Translations under genes and position numbers: made by a program | Assembly: GCF_049562855.1 (NCBI RefSeq) | Contig: NZ_CP186925.1 | Location: 2,480,001 to 2,544,000, forward strand | Source of the DNA: Ruminococcus_C callidus | Lineage (GTDB): Bacteria > Bacillota > Clostridia > Oscillospirales > Ruminococcaceae | Length of the DNA: 64,000 nucleotides | Reading direction: 5' to 3' | Shown here: one piece after another, positions 8,226 to 17,333 of the stretch | Layout of the letters: each line of letters opens with the position of its first letter | How positions within the stretch are numbered: the first letter of the stretch is position 1 | The notes under the pieces: model-generated | What the model was told of the DNA's origin: nothing | Databases searched by the model: none | The model's input: the letters and a program-made list of their open reading frames with translations, nothing else

Positions 8226-11200
8226 TTGATAAAGCTGATTTGGACTTTATATCCATTTGTTTGCTCTATCGTAATTGATGGCATCTATGAAGCACTTGAA
8301 AATTTCGGTTTTCAAGGCGGAAATGTATTGGAACCAGCAATGGGTGTCGGAAACTTCTTCGGACGTATGCCGGAAGAAATGCAAAAAAATTCTCGGCTTT
8401 ATGGTGTCGAGATCGACAGCATATCCGGCAGAATCGCCCAGAAACTTTACCCCGATGCTGACATTGCAATACAAGGATTTGAAAAAAACAATTTTCAAAA
8501 TGGATGCTTTGATGTTGCTGTGGGAAATGTCCCCTTTGGAGAGTTGAGTTTCAAAGATGACAAACATGGTACAACAAAGCTGCATGACTATTTCTTTTCC
8601 GAAACACTGGACAAAGTAAAAGACGGCGGTATTGTGGCATTTGTAACATCAGCTGGAACGCTGGATAAACGTGATGAATCCACCAGAAAGGCATTAGCGG
8701 AAAAAGCAGACTTTATTGGAGCAATTCGCTTACCGGGTGGCAAAAATGGTGCATTTAAAAGCAATGCAGGCACAGAAGTCACAACCGATATTATCTTTTT
8801 GCAGAAAAACGAGCATAAAGTTCCCGATCCAGAAAAAGAAATTTGGATTTCTATTGGCGAAATGGATGAAGGACTGCCAATCAATCGATATTTTGCCGAA
8901 AATCCTAACATGGTGCTTGGAACTGTTGTAGAAGGAAATAAGCTATATGGCAGCGGAACCATGGTTATAGCTGAAGATGGTGTTGATCTAAAAGAACAGA
9001 TCTCACAGGCTGTATCACAATTGTCAACCGCAATTTCGGATACAAGAACAAAAGAAGTATATGCAAAATCAGCAGACGGTGCTGCTATCGAAATCCCATC
9101 CGTTCTTCGAAATTATAGCTTTTTTGCAGATGACAAAAGCGGAGAAATCTACTACAAAAAGCCAAATCAGACGATTCGCTGGAATGGAAATGACTCTCCT
9201 TCCAAAAAGAAACGTATGGAAGCCTTTCTCACGCTTCGAGATGTTACAAGAGGAATTTTGCAGGCACAAGAAGAAAATTGCTCTGACACGGTTCTAACGG
9301 CATTACAGGGCAAATTAAATCAGTCTTATGACACGTTCTATGAAAGCTTTGGCTTACTTCACAGTTCCTATAACACATCACAACTTTCAGATGATGTTTC
9401 CTTTCCCTTAGTTTGTGCACTAGAGAGCAAATTTGAAAAAGAAAAGCTTATTGCAAAATCAGATCTCTTTACAAAACGCACCATTCAGCCGCCCAAACCA
9501 ATTGAACACGTTGATACACCGCAAGAAGCTCTTGCATTATCAATGGCTGAAAAAGCGTGTGTTGACTTTGATTATATGCAAAAGCTGACTGACATTCCCA
9601 AGGAAGATATTGTATCAGCACTGACGTTAGCAAAAAGCATTTATCCTGTTCCAGAATGCTCTGACGATGAGAAGATCATCTATCAAGAAGCATCTGAATA
9701 TTTATCTGGTGATATTCGAAAAAAGTTAGATAATGCAATAGAAGCCGCAAAAAACAATCCACTCTTTGAAGCAAACATTTCTGCATTGCAAGAAGTAATG
9801 CCTGAGCCCCTAAAAGCAGGCGATATTGATGTAAAAATCGGTGCTACATGGGTGGATCCCAAATATTATCAGCAATTTCTGTACGAAACACTGCATACGC
9901 CGCAATCGCTTCAGGCATCTGAGAGAGATTCGTGGATGAGAAAACTATTTGGAAAGAAATCCATTGCAATAGAATTTGCCGAAAATCAATGGCACATTTC
10001 CAATAAAGGGTCTGACCGTTCCGTAAGTGCTACACAAACTTACGGTACATCCAGTAAAAATGCTTATGAGATCATGGAAAATCTCTTAAATCTCCGTGAG
10101 ACAAAGGTCTACAAGTCTGTGGGATACGGAGAAGAAAAGAAAAGCGTTTTAGATTTAGATGCCACAAGAGCAGCACAACGAAAAGCACAAAAAATAGAAG
10201 AATCCTTTGAATCATGGATTTTTCAAGATCCACAACGACGTGCAGATCTAGTAGACACCTACAATCGCAAATTTAATGCAATACGACCGAGAGAATATGA
10301 CGGTTCTCACTTAACATTTCCGGGCATGAATGCTGGCATTCAGTTACACGGACATCAAAAAAATGCAATTGCCCATGCAATTTACGGCGGAAATACACTT
10401 TTTGCACACAGCGTCGGTGCTGGAAAAACCTTTGAAATGATTGCAACGGCAATGGAATCCAAACGACTGGGCTTATGTAACAAATCACTCTTTGTAGTTC
10501 CAAATCATTTAACAGGACAAATCGGCGACGACTTCCTAAAGCTTTATCCCAATGCCAATATTCTCGTAACCACCAAAAAAGATTTTGAGAAAAAGAATCG
10601 ACAAGAACTTTTTGCAAGAATTGCCTCTGGAAATTTTGATGCAGTTATAATAGGACACTCTCAACTGAAACATATTCCCCTTTCTCAAGAACGCCAAGAA
10701 AGACAACTTGAAGAACAAATTCAGGATATTCTCTCCAGCATAGAACAACTGAAACATGAAAATGGTGATAGTTTTCAAGTAAAAGCTATGGAACGCACCA
10801 GAAAATCATTGCAAAAACAAATTGAAACGCTAAAAGTAAAAAAACAAGATGATGTTATTCCATTTGAACAGCTGGGCGTAGACCGCATTTTCGTCGATGA
10901 AGCCCACGAATTTAAGAATTTATTCTGTGCGACAAAACTTCAAAATGTTGCTGGTATATCAAATTCTGCATCTCAAAAAGCATTAGATCTTTTTCAAAAG
11001 TGTCGGTACATGGATGAAAAAACAGGCGGCAGAGGCATTGTTTTTGCAACTGGCACACCTGTATCAAACTCTGTCACTGAACTGCATACAATGATGCGTT
11101 ATCTCCAGTATGATTTTTTGCAGGAAAAAGGACTACATCATTTTGATAGCTGGGTTTCGACTTTCGGCAAGCAAAAAACCGATTGGGAACTTGCTCCGGC

Positions 11201-12947
11201 AGGAAATAAATTCAAGCAGCGTACCAGAATCGCAAGCTATGCAAATATGCCTGAACTTACTAGTATGTTTAAACAGTGTGCCGATGTAAAAACAGCGGAT
11301 ATGCTGCACTTAAATGTTCCAGAGTGTGAAATGCACATTGTCAATGTAGAGCCTACAGAACTTCAGCAAAAACTTGTTACAGAGTTGGCTGACAGAGCTG
11401 ATGATATACAAGGTGGAGCTGTGGATCCGGAAGTAGATAATATGCTTCGCATTACCGGCGATGGAAGAAAAGTTGGTTTAGACCCCCGTTTGATTAACCC
11501 TGATTTTGAGGATAATCCTCAAACAAAATTAAATCAGTGCATAGATAATGTATACCGTATTCACCAAGAAACCGCACCAGACAAGCTTACCCAAATCATT
11601 TTTTGTGATTTAGGTGTTCCAAGAGGAAAGCCAGCAAAAACAGCAAAATCCCAATCTGATGAAGAAGAAATTATATCTGATTCCTTAGAAGAAAGCGGTG
11701 ATTTCTGCATCTATGATGACATTAAGAAAAAGCTTATGGAAAGAGGAATTCCAGAAAAGGAAATTGCTTTTATTCACGATGCACCAACGGAAAAAGCAAA
11801 AGCAGAACTTTTTGAAAAGGTTCGATGCGGCGATGTACGAGTGTTGATTGGTAGTACCGCCAAAATGGGAACTGGTACAAATGTACAAGATCGCCTTGTT
11901 GCACTTCATGATCTTGATATACCATGGCGACCAGCTGATCTGGAGCAACGTCGTGGAAGAATGGTTCGGCAAGGAAATATCAACAAACAAGTACACCTAT
12001 ACCGCTATGTTACCAAGGGAACATTCGATGCCTATAGTTATCAGACGTTGGAGGCAAAACAACGATTTATCAGCCAGATTATCACCTCTAAAACACCAGC
12101 TCGTACTTGCGAAGATGTTGACCAACAAGCATTGTCCTACAGTGAAATCAAGGCTCTATGCACTGGTGACGAACGGATCAAGGAACTTATGGTGCTTGAA
12201 TCCGAAGTCAAAGAATTAAAGTCCATGCAGTCTGAGTATCAAAATGTACACTATGATATGCAAGATAAACTTCAACGCTACCCTCAAGCAAAGCAGCGGC
12301 TTGAATTCAGCATAGATGCTATGAAAAAAGATCTGGAGCATTGCAAAAGTCTTCCGATTGATGAAAGTACACATCTGCCAGCATTTAAAATAACACTGGA
12401 TGGAACAACGTATACAGATCGCACCGAAGCTGGAAAAGCATTAGAAAGCGTGTGCTGCAAGCTGATCGGCGAATCTAACAAACCTTTGCCAATCGGCGAA
12501 TTACACGGCTTTCCAATCACAATACGATTTGCACCAGATCAGAATTGCCTACAGGCAACATTGCAAGGTTCAAAGCCATACACAACAAATTTTTCCGTTT
12601 CTTTCCCAACTAATCTAAAGCATCTGGAAAGCCTGTTATTTTCATTAGATCAAAAAATTGCAGCAACTCAAAACGCTCTAAACCAATTGAATTTAGATGC
12701 CAAAGAAGCTGAAAAAATTCTTGCTGAACCGTTTGCATCTGGAGATATTCTTCGAGAAAAGTCGGAACGTTTAACCACACTTCGAGATGATTTGAATCAA
12801 GAAGCAATGGAAGCTGCAAAAAGCGGAAATAAACCACAACGAACATTTTATTTTGAAATGGCAAAATTAAAGAAAAATGCAAGAACAATTTCAAAATCCA
12901 CTTTGGAAAAAGCAGAAGGAAAGAAAAAGGCGGAATCTCTGGAATAA
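8226..12947 (+). CDS. 5'-truncated DNA methyltransferase-helicase of a conjugative element
   Basis: A 1573-residue fusion usually found as a 2000-3000-residue protein on integrative conjugative elements. The N-terminal part is an adenine-type methyltransferase (GGNVLEPAMGVGNFFGRMP motif I near residue 35, GNVPFGE as the NPPF-like catalytic motif near 100). It is followed by a superfamily II helicase (HSVGAGKTFEM Walker A near 729, VDEAHEFKN near 890, TGTPVSNSV, and GTGTNVQDR with QRRGRMVRQGN as motifs V-VI) and a coiled-coil tail. Homology begins only at about VIDGIYEALENFGF; the first 12 or so residues look like junk from the junction, no ribosome site is visible at 8226, and the whole upstream domain of the family is missing. 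Expression is doubtful. Codon use is much more A-rich than before 8200. Confidence 0.8.
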   Translation: MIKLIWTLYPFVCSIVIDGIYEALENFGFQGGNVLEPAMGVGNFFGRMPEEMQKNSRLYGVEIDSISGRIAQKLYPDADIAIQGFEKNNFQNGCFDVAVGNVPFGELSFKDDKHGTTKLHDYFFSETLDKVKDGGIVAFVTSAGTLDKRDESTRKALAEKADFIGAIRLPGGKNGAFKSNAGTEVTTDIIFLQKNEHKVPDPEKEIWISIGEMDEGLPINRYFAENPNMVLGTVVEGNKLYGSGTMVIAEDGVDLKEQISQAVSQLSTAISDTRTKEVYAKSADGAAIEIPSVLRNYSFFADDKSGEIYYKKPNQTIRWNGNDSPSKKKRMEAFLTLRDVTRGILQAQEENCSDTVLTALQGKLNQSYDTFYESFGLLHSSYNTSQLSDDVSFPLVCALESKFEKEKLIAKSDLFTKRTIQPPKPIEHVDTPQEALALSMAEKACVDFDYMQKLTDIPKEDIVSALTLAKSIYPVPECSDDEKIIYQEASEYLSGDIRKKLDNAIEAAKNNPLFEANISALQEVMPEPLKAGDIDVKIGATWVDPKYYQQFLYETLHTPQSLQASERDSWMRKLFGKKSIAIEFAENQWHISNKGSDRSVSATQTYGTSSKNAYEIMENLLNLRETKVYKSVGYGEEKKSVLDLDATRAAQRKAQKIEESFESWIFQDPQRRADLVDTYNRKFNAIRPREYDGSHLTFPGMNAGIQLHGHQKNAIAHAIYGGNTLFAHSVGAGKTFEMIATAMESKRLGLCNKSLFVVPNHLTGQIGDDFLKLYPNANILVTTKKDFEKKNRQELFARIASGNFDAVIIGHSQLKHIPLSQERQERQLEEQIQDILSSIEQLKHENGDSFQVKAMERTRKSLQKQIETLKVKKQDDVIPFEQLGVDRIFVDEAHEFKNLFCATKLQNVAGISNSASQKALDLFQKCRYMDEKTGGRGIVFATGTPVSNSVTELHTMMRYLQYDFLQEKGLHHFDSWVSTFGKQKTDWELAPAGNKFKQRTRIASYANMPELTSMFKQCADVKTADMLHLNVPECEMHIVNVEPTELQQKLVTELADRADDIQGGAVDPEVDNMLRITGDGRKVGLDPRLINPDFEDNPQTKLNQCIDNVYRIHQETAPDKLTQIIFCDLGVPRGKPAKTAKSQSDEEEIISDSLEESGDFCIYDDIKKKLMERGIPEKEIAFIHDAPTEKAKAELFEKVRCGDVRVLIGSTAKMGTGTNVQDRLVALHDLDIPWRPADLEQRRGRMVRQGNINKQVHLYRYVTKGTFDAYSYQTLEAKQRFISQIITSKTPARTCEDVDQQALSYSEIKALCTGDERIKELMVLESEVKELKSMQSEYQNVHYDMQDKLQRYPQAKQRLEFSIDAMKKDLEHCKSLPIDESTHLPAFKITLDGTTYTDRTEAGKALESVCCKLIGESNKPLPIGELHGFPITIRFAPDQNCLQATLQGSKPYTTNFSVSFPTNLKHLESLLFSLDQKIAATQNALNQLNLDAKEAEKILAEPFASGDILREKSERLTTLRDDLNQEAMEAAKSGNKPQRTFYFEMAKLKKNARTISKSTLEKAEGKKKAESLE

Positions 12948-12986
12948 TAATTACAGCATTGCTCAATCGATTTTTTCAAAAAGTTC

Positions 12987-13015
12987 TTGACAAATGACAT
13001 GACTTTAGGTATAAT
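12987..13015 (+). promoter_or_regulatory. Promoter of the orphan toxI-like array
   Basis: TTGACA (12987-12992), a 17-base spacer and TATAAT (13010-13015) match the consensus exactly. The same arrangement precedes the second array at 14162-14190, and the flanking bases (CTTGACAAATGA) are shared, showing common descent of the two loci. Confidence 0.88.
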
Positions 13016-13066
13016 AATAAAGATAAGTTTTTATTTATCATATGAAGGCATCACGCCTTTGTAAAA

Positions 13067-13171
13067 AGCAGTGAGTCCTACTGTGAGTGGAACCGATAAG
13101 AGCAGTGAGTCCTACTGTATGAGTGGAATCAATAAAAGCGGTGAGTCCTACCGTAAGTGGAAACAATTAAA
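13067..13171 (+). ncRNA. Orphan toxI-like antitoxin RNA array (three repeats)
   Basis: Three tandem repeats of about 34-36 nt start at 13067, 13101 and 13137. Each can form an H-type pseudoknot: stem 1 CAGT with ACTG, and a second helix from TCC in the stem-1 loop with GGA downstream. Repeat 3 changes stem 1 to CGGT with ACCG, a compensatory change, and the paralogous array at 14245 uses CCC with GGG instead of TCC with GGA. This is the layout of type III toxin-antitoxin RNAs (ToxI). A conserved AAGGC/GCCTT hairpin (13045-13059) leads into the array and a terminator follows. No toxin gene lies downstream; the next genes run on the other strand. Confidence 0.8.
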
Positions 13172-13173
13172 AA

Positions 13174-13202
13174 GGCTGCGGATATATCCGCAGTCTTTTT
13201 TA
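13174..13202 (+). terminator. Terminator of the orphan array
   Basis: A 9-bp stem (13174-13182 with 13187-13195, one G-T pair) with a TATA loop is followed by a T-run. It stands at the position where toxI-toxN loci carry the attenuating terminator between RNA and toxin. Confidence 0.88.
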
Positions 13203-13238
13203 TTTATATAGTCAAGTAGAAAGTTCACTAACCATCAG

Positions 13239-13583
13239 TTATTCAATTTCGTACCGCTGACGCAATGTTTCTGCGGTTTCCCACTGCGGCGTAACAGATT
13301 TCACAACGCCGGGACATTTCCCCCCGATTACATCCGAAAAAACTGTAACACGATCACCGACACGAGGAACGGTATCCGGAGAAAAATAAATAGTAACCTT
13401 TTCCCCAGTTTCCAGAACGTCACATTTCGCAATGTAACAGGACGGAACAACCTGACAGCATAACCGGATAAAATCCGAAACCGTTTCCCCTGCTGCAGCT
13501 GCGGCATCCTGAATTGCACGTTTTTCATCCGTTGTCAAACGCATTGATAACGTGGTTTTCTGCGGCTTTTCCCAGTATGTCAT
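13239..13583 (-). CDS. Ribbon-helix-helix-type DNA-binding protein
   Basis: This 114-residue protein opens with TTLSMRLTTDEKRAIQDAAAAAGETVSDFIRLCCQ, the strand-helix-helix pattern of Arc/MobC-like ribbon-helix-helix factors. The remaining 65 residues (GEKVTIYFSPDTVPRVGDRVTVFSDVIGGKCPGVV) look like a small beta barrel. It overlaps the gene before it by 4 bases (ATGA), so the two are coupled. It is probably a transcriptional regulator or a relaxosome-type accessory of this element. Composition is more GC-rich than the flanking arrays. Confidence 0.55.
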   Translation of the reverse strand: MTYWEKPQKTTLSMRLTTDEKRAIQDAAAAAGETVSDFIRLCCQVVPSCYIAKCDVLETGEKVTIYFSPDTVPRVGDRVTVFSDVIGGKCPGVVKSVTPQWETAETLRQRYEIE

Positions 13584-13873
13584 AAAACTACACCCCCATC
13601 CACGGAAACCAGATAACGGACAGCACAGCGGTATTTGCGGTTCGATGCATCGAACATGGACATATTGAAATAAGCCAATGACGTTTCAAACGCACAGCGT
13701 GCAGAAAACAAAATACAACGTTCTGCACAGATTTCAATTTTTCTGTTCAGGTCAGAAATATTTGACGTTTCAGGTAATTTAGAAATCCGACGAGAAACTA
13801 ACGAGATAGCCAAACGGACAACCATCGGAAAAACAATATCTTTTTTGGAACGAATTAATGTGTAATTAATCAT
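13580..13873 (-). CDS. Hypothetical small protein, first gene of a two-gene operon
   Basis: A 97-residue protein with no recognised domain. It is mostly helical, with a basic patch (RLAISLVSRRISK) and four cysteines (ICAERCILFSARC and another C in YRCAVRY). GGGGGC precedes the ATG by 8 bases. It is translationally coupled to the ribbon-helix-helix gene through an ATGA overlap. It sits between the two toxI-type arrays on the opposite strand, so the pair interrupts what looks like a duplicated toxI region. Confidence 0.45.
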   Translation of the reverse strand: MINYTLIRSKKDIVFPMVVRLAISLVSRRISKLPETSNISDLNRKIEICAERCILFSARCAFETSLAYFNMSMFDASNRKYRCAVRYLVSVDGGVVL

Positions 13874-14161
13874 AATTCATGCCCCCATATTATGTTTAGT
13901 AGTTCGTACATCATCCGAACCAATAAATATATTATACACTATTCGCAACTACATATTGTTAATCATGTTTTAGAACAATAAAAATAATTTGCAAATTATG
14001 CAGTGAAATAAAACAGCATCCATGTAAAGAACATAATCACTAATCACATTAAAACAATGACAAAAATATCAAAAAAACACATGTTTACGCCTGTCCAATC
14101 CCTAGAATGCATAATGTAAATGTTTTCCAAATCGAAAATAATTGCTTTATCAAAAAAGGTC
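13874..14161. other. AT-rich spacer, no gene seen
   Basis: This stretch is strongly AT-rich and contains no open frame with a ribosome site. No clear inverted repeat stands out. It probably contains the promoter of the minus-strand pair starting at 13873. Confidence 0.4.
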
Positions 14162-14190
14162 TTGACAAATGATATTTCTTTGGGTATAAT
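14162..14190 (+). promoter_or_regulatory. Promoter of the toxIN locus
   Basis: TTGACA (14162-14167), exactly 17 bases, TATAAT (14185-14190). It drives the antitoxin RNA and, by read-through of the terminator at 14353-14381, the toxin gene. Confidence 0.9.
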
Positions 14191-14244
14191 AAAGATGGAG
14201 ATAAGCATTGACTTATCGTATGAAGGCGTTTTGCCTTTGTAAAA

Positions 14245-14347
14245 AGCAGTGGACCCTACTATGAGTGGGAGTTTTAAAAGCAGTGGACCCTACTGTGAGT
14301 GGGAGTTTTAAAAGCAGTGGACCCTACTGTGAGTGGGACTTTTTAAA
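14245..14347 (+). ncRNA. toxI: ToxI antitoxin RNA array (three repeats)
   Basis: Three tandem repeats of 34, 34 and 35 nt begin at 14245, 14279 and 14313, followed by a fragment of a fourth. Each contains CAGT...ACTG (stem 1) and CCC in the loop matching GGG downstream (stem 2), an H-type pseudoknot. In type III toxin-antitoxin systems the toxin cuts the repeat transcript into single units, which then bind and block it. A short AAGGC/GCCTT hairpin lies ahead of repeat 1. Promoter, array, terminator and toxin gene follow one another in the canonical order. Confidence 0.9.
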
Positions 14348-14352
14348 AGCAA

Positions 14353-14381
14353 GGCTGCGGTATTTCTATCGCAGCCTTTTT
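14353..14381 (+). terminator. Attenuating terminator between toxI and toxN
   Basis: GGCTGCG (14353-14359) pairs with CGCAGCC (14370-14376), followed by five T. In this family such a leaky terminator sets the excess of antitoxin RNA over toxin mRNA. The toxN ribosome site (AGGAG, 14395-14399) follows. Confidence 0.9.
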
Positions 14382-14404
14382 GTTAGAATAAAAAAGGAGA
14401 AAAA

Positions 14405-15076
14405 ATGAAAAAAGAACGATTACATCTATATCAATTAGACATGAAATATGTTCGTGATCTTGCTAAAGCCGATGATAAGGTAATGTCTGTGTCACCTCAA
14501 CAGCACAAAGAGAATCGCCCATTTGTAGGAATAATAATAGTAATGGATCAACATAAGTATTGTATTCCTCTAACTTCGCCTAAGCCCAAACATAGCAAAA
14601 TGAAAAATGATCTGGATTTTTCAAAAATCTTAGATTCAGATAACAAAATTATTGGAGCACTCAATCTTAATAACATGATTCCGGTTTCAAAAGAAGTAAT
14701 TCGGATATTAGACATCAGACCTGACAGAAGAGATTCTCCTAAAGAACGAGCTTATAAAGAGCTGTTGAACAATCAACTTGACTGGTGTAACAATAATATA
14801 GAATCTATCACAAAAAAAGCAACTAAGCTGTATGTTCTTGTTACTCAAACGCCGGAGAAATCCCGTAATCTTACTAAACGTTGCTGTGATTTCAAAAAGC
14901 TTGAAGCTGTTCTGGAGAAGAAATTGCTCTCTCATCAAGAGCAACATGAACAGCCTTCAAAGCCATCTTCTTTTACATTTTCTAGCAAGCAGAGAAAACA
15001 AGTTCAGTCTGCTGTGCAGCAAAAAGAATCAGATAAATCTCACACTCAGGATAAAAAGAGAAAACCGTCGCTATAA
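14405..15076 (+). CDS. toxN: ToxN/AbiQ-family type III toxin endoribonuclease
   Basis: An endoribonuclease toxin that cleaves cellular and phage RNA when released from its RNA antitoxin, giving abortive phage defence and plasmid addiction. Visible family marks are an N-terminal LYQLDMKYVRDLAKADDKV, the core HKYCIPLTSPKPKHSKM with S58 and K60 at the active-site position of TSPK, the DFSKI...GALNLNNMIPV block (about 71-94), and helices after it. The C-terminal tail (about 185-223) is low-complexity, rich in Q, S and K, and unusual in length. ATG 14405 has AGGAG at 5 bases. The toxI array directly upstream makes the call secure; the family subtype (ToxN, CptN or TenpN) is not settled. Confidence 0.92.
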   Translation: MKKERLHLYQLDMKYVRDLAKADDKVMSVSPQQHKENRPFVGIIIVMDQHKYCIPLTSPKPKHSKMKNDLDFSKILDSDNKIIGALNLNNMIPVSKEVIRILDIRPDRRDSPKERAYKELLNNQLDWCNNNIESITKKATKLYVLVTQTPEKSRNLTKRCCDFKKLEAVLEKKLLSHQEQHEQPSKPSSFTFSSKQRKQVQSAVQQKESDKSHTQDKKRKPSL

Positions 15077-15210
15077 TCATCCGATCAAAAAACACATAAT
15101 TTTTGTAAAATGAAAGAATTCAAGCATAAAAAAGCAATTTCAAAACATGACACTGATATAGCAGTATTGTTCCAATCGATATTATTAAAGCCTAGAAACG
15201 AATTACAAAA

Positions 15211-15252
15211 AACAGGCAGGTGCTTCCTTAATGTATGAAGCACCTGCCTGTT
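15211..15252. terminator. Strong bidirectional terminator between toxN and CHAT gene
   Basis: A perfect 16-bp stem (15211-15226 with 15237-15252) and a 10-base loop separate the convergent toxN and CHAT genes. Runs of A precede it and T follows. Confidence 0.88.
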
Positions 15253-15254
15253 TA

Positions 15255-17333
15255 CTATAATTTAATCCCTTGTTCACCATTATCTATTATTATCGAATCT
15301 GGAGAACCAATCCATTGATAGAAGAAGGACTCTGGAAAGAAATCCTTACTATTTAAGATACTATCGTATTTTCCCGATAATCCATTATCATCTAACATTT
15401 CCTTTATTATAGATATTGTATCCGAATAAATATGATTCGGTCTTAGTTTACCTACACATCTCTCTAATTCAAATTCATGCAACCTCGTTTTGTTAGGTGC
15501 GATTTTTTCATACATCCATTTTTCAAGACCTTTGGATTGCTTCATTATTTCATGAATCGCATTTGAAAAAACAATAAAGTTCCATAGCTGAGATAAATTT
15601 TGAGTTTTTCTCCTTTTTTCAAGAATTTCAATTATATAAGTAAATAGTCTAACCATTAGAATGTTATTTCGTATAACATTGATAGGAATAAATGTGCCAA
15701 GTACCGCTACTGCACCATTTTGAATCAGTAAATCAGCAATACATACGGCACCTCTTCCACGTGGACTAACATTACAAGCACTTAATATTACTACTGGAGG
15801 AAAAACAAGATTATCATTTGCCATCCAAAAATCCTTGCCTATTTCAATTCCGGCTATGTTTTGTTCTTTTTGATACCAACCATGAGCTGAGATATACATA
15901 ATATCAGCATCTTTGTTTTGATTTATGAATTCAATCATTTCTTTGATAGTTGTTATTTTAGCATGATTAACAGTAAAGCAATTAGAGTGGCTTTTTAAGA
16001 AATTGTATACATACTCAGAATGCCCATATATTTCATCATTGTCATTAATACATTGTGCAAATGCAATTGTGATTTTTGATTTTAAAATTATTCTTCTATT
16101 AGGACGTAATTCAAATTCAAGCTGACGTGTTAATGGAGTTAAAGGTCTATATGTAATACTCTTATAGCAGAGCAACGGCACTTCATCATTAGGAAGAATA
16201 GCTAACCCTATTGGAAAATCAGAAAAGAAGGTAATATCTTTTGAATATTTCAAAGCAAAAATTTGATAATCATTCAAATTTTTGCTTAATATCATACCTA
16301 TTTTCATGATAGTGTTCCAAATATACTTGTTATTATATTTTCGACTATCAATACAATGAGATTCTAATTCATTCAAAAGTCTAAAAGCGTCATCTTGAAT
16401 AATTGGAAGATTGATATATATGCCGTTTTTTTCAATTGCCTTGTGTACACACATAATGCTTATTATTTGGTTATCTACTGATGAATAGCCATTTGTTGAA
16501 ATATGATTTTTTTTAAGGACTTTAGATTGACCAGGGAATGAGGCTATAACGCTACTGCTAAATTTTTTGTTCCGTTCAGATACTTCTATGTATTGTTTTT
16601 CGGTTATTGTCGATCTATCTATATTGTTACTTATAAAGTACGACCAAGTATCAAGCATCATACTGTATTTGCAAGTCCATTCAATACAAACTTTTTCAAT
16701 CTGGCAATCTGGTTTCATTAACTCTTTTATAATTATATCATGTCCACCAACCTGATTTGCATAAAATAATAAAGGTAAAGCAGGAAAAATATTATCTGAT
16801 AAAAAAGAATGCTGAATTGAAAGTGTTGAACTTACTTCTCCCATTTGTTGAACAATTTGACTAAGTATATTCCAATGAGTATTGAGAAGCGAGTCTGTCA
16901 ATTCACTTACCTTGCACGTTTCAAGAGTGGGCTTATATTTTTTACATGTCTTTATAGCATCAGAATCACAATTATCTGCAACAATAAAAAGCGTTGGATA
17001 TGATTGAACACAACAAAAATAATGTTCTATTTTTTCAATTTGACTATCAGGAATTAATAATATATTATGGGAGTTTCCATTCCACTTAAGCATTATTTCT
17101 TCAGGACAATCTATCACATCAAAGCAAAATCTTGGCAAATGTAAAGCATACTTAATAGCTGGGATTACATTTATCAAATCCTTATCCAGCATATGCATAC
17201 TATTGTTCTCAATTACATCGTATTGAGATTTAAATTGTAAAGGGCTGATATTTTCTGAATTTTTTGTAGATTTAAACACGATTATGTAGTAAAAATAAAT
17301 AGAATTTATTTTATCATTTATTTGATGATACAT
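15255..17333 (-). CDS. CHAT-domain (caspase-like) protease
   Basis: A 692-residue protein with a C-terminal CHAT peptidase. The dyad is visible as H484 in DIMYISAHGWY and C520 in PVVILSACNVSPRGRG, followed by the family block ADLLIQNGAVAVLGTFIPI. The first 400 residues match no domain I know and may be the sensing or scaffold part. CHAT proteases act in several bacterial immune systems, activated by a partner or a nucleotide signal. No partner gene is adjacent: it stands alone between toxN and a TnpV-like gene, in an AT-rich block. The first ATG is used; M46 or M48 would also be possible. Active-site geometry looks intact. Confidence 0.82.
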   Translation of the reverse strand: MYHQINDKINSIYFYYIIVFKSTKNSENISPLQFKSQYDVIENNSMHMLDKDLINVIPAIKYALHLPRFCFDVIDCPEEIMLKWNGNSHNILLIPDSQIEKIEHYFCCVQSYPTLFIVADNCDSDAIKTCKKYKPTLETCKVSELTDSLLNTHWNILSQIVQQMGEVSSTLSIQHSFLSDNIFPALPLLFYANQVGGHDIIIKELMKPDCQIEKVCIEWTCKYSMMLDTWSYFISNNIDRSTITEKQYIEVSERNKKFSSSVIASFPGQSKVLKKNHISTNGYSSVDNQIISIMCVHKAIEKNGIYINLPIIQDDAFRLLNELESHCIDSRKYNNKYIWNTIMKIGMILSKNLNDYQIFALKYSKDITFFSDFPIGLAILPNDEVPLLCYKSITYRPLTPLTRQLEFELRPNRRIILKSKITIAFAQCINDNDEIYGHSEYVYNFLKSHSNCFTVNHAKITTIKEMIEFINQNKDADIMYISAHGWYQKEQNIAGIEIGKDFWMANDNLVFPPVVILSACNVSPRGRGAVCIADLLIQNGAVAVLGTFIPINVIRNNILMVRLFTYIIEILEKRRKTQNLSQLWNFIVFSNAIHEIMKQSKGLEKWMYEKIAPNKTRLHEFELERCVGKLRPNHIYSDTISIIKEMLDDNGLSGKYDSILNSKDFFPESFFYQWIGSPDSIIIDNGEQGIKL

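Noticed and set aside
13067..14347. Short tandem repeats that could be taken for small CRISPR arrays
   Set aside because: Units are contiguous with no unique spacers of constant length, have promoters, pseudoknot-type pairing and terminators, and one array precedes ToxN. They fit type III antitoxin RNA.
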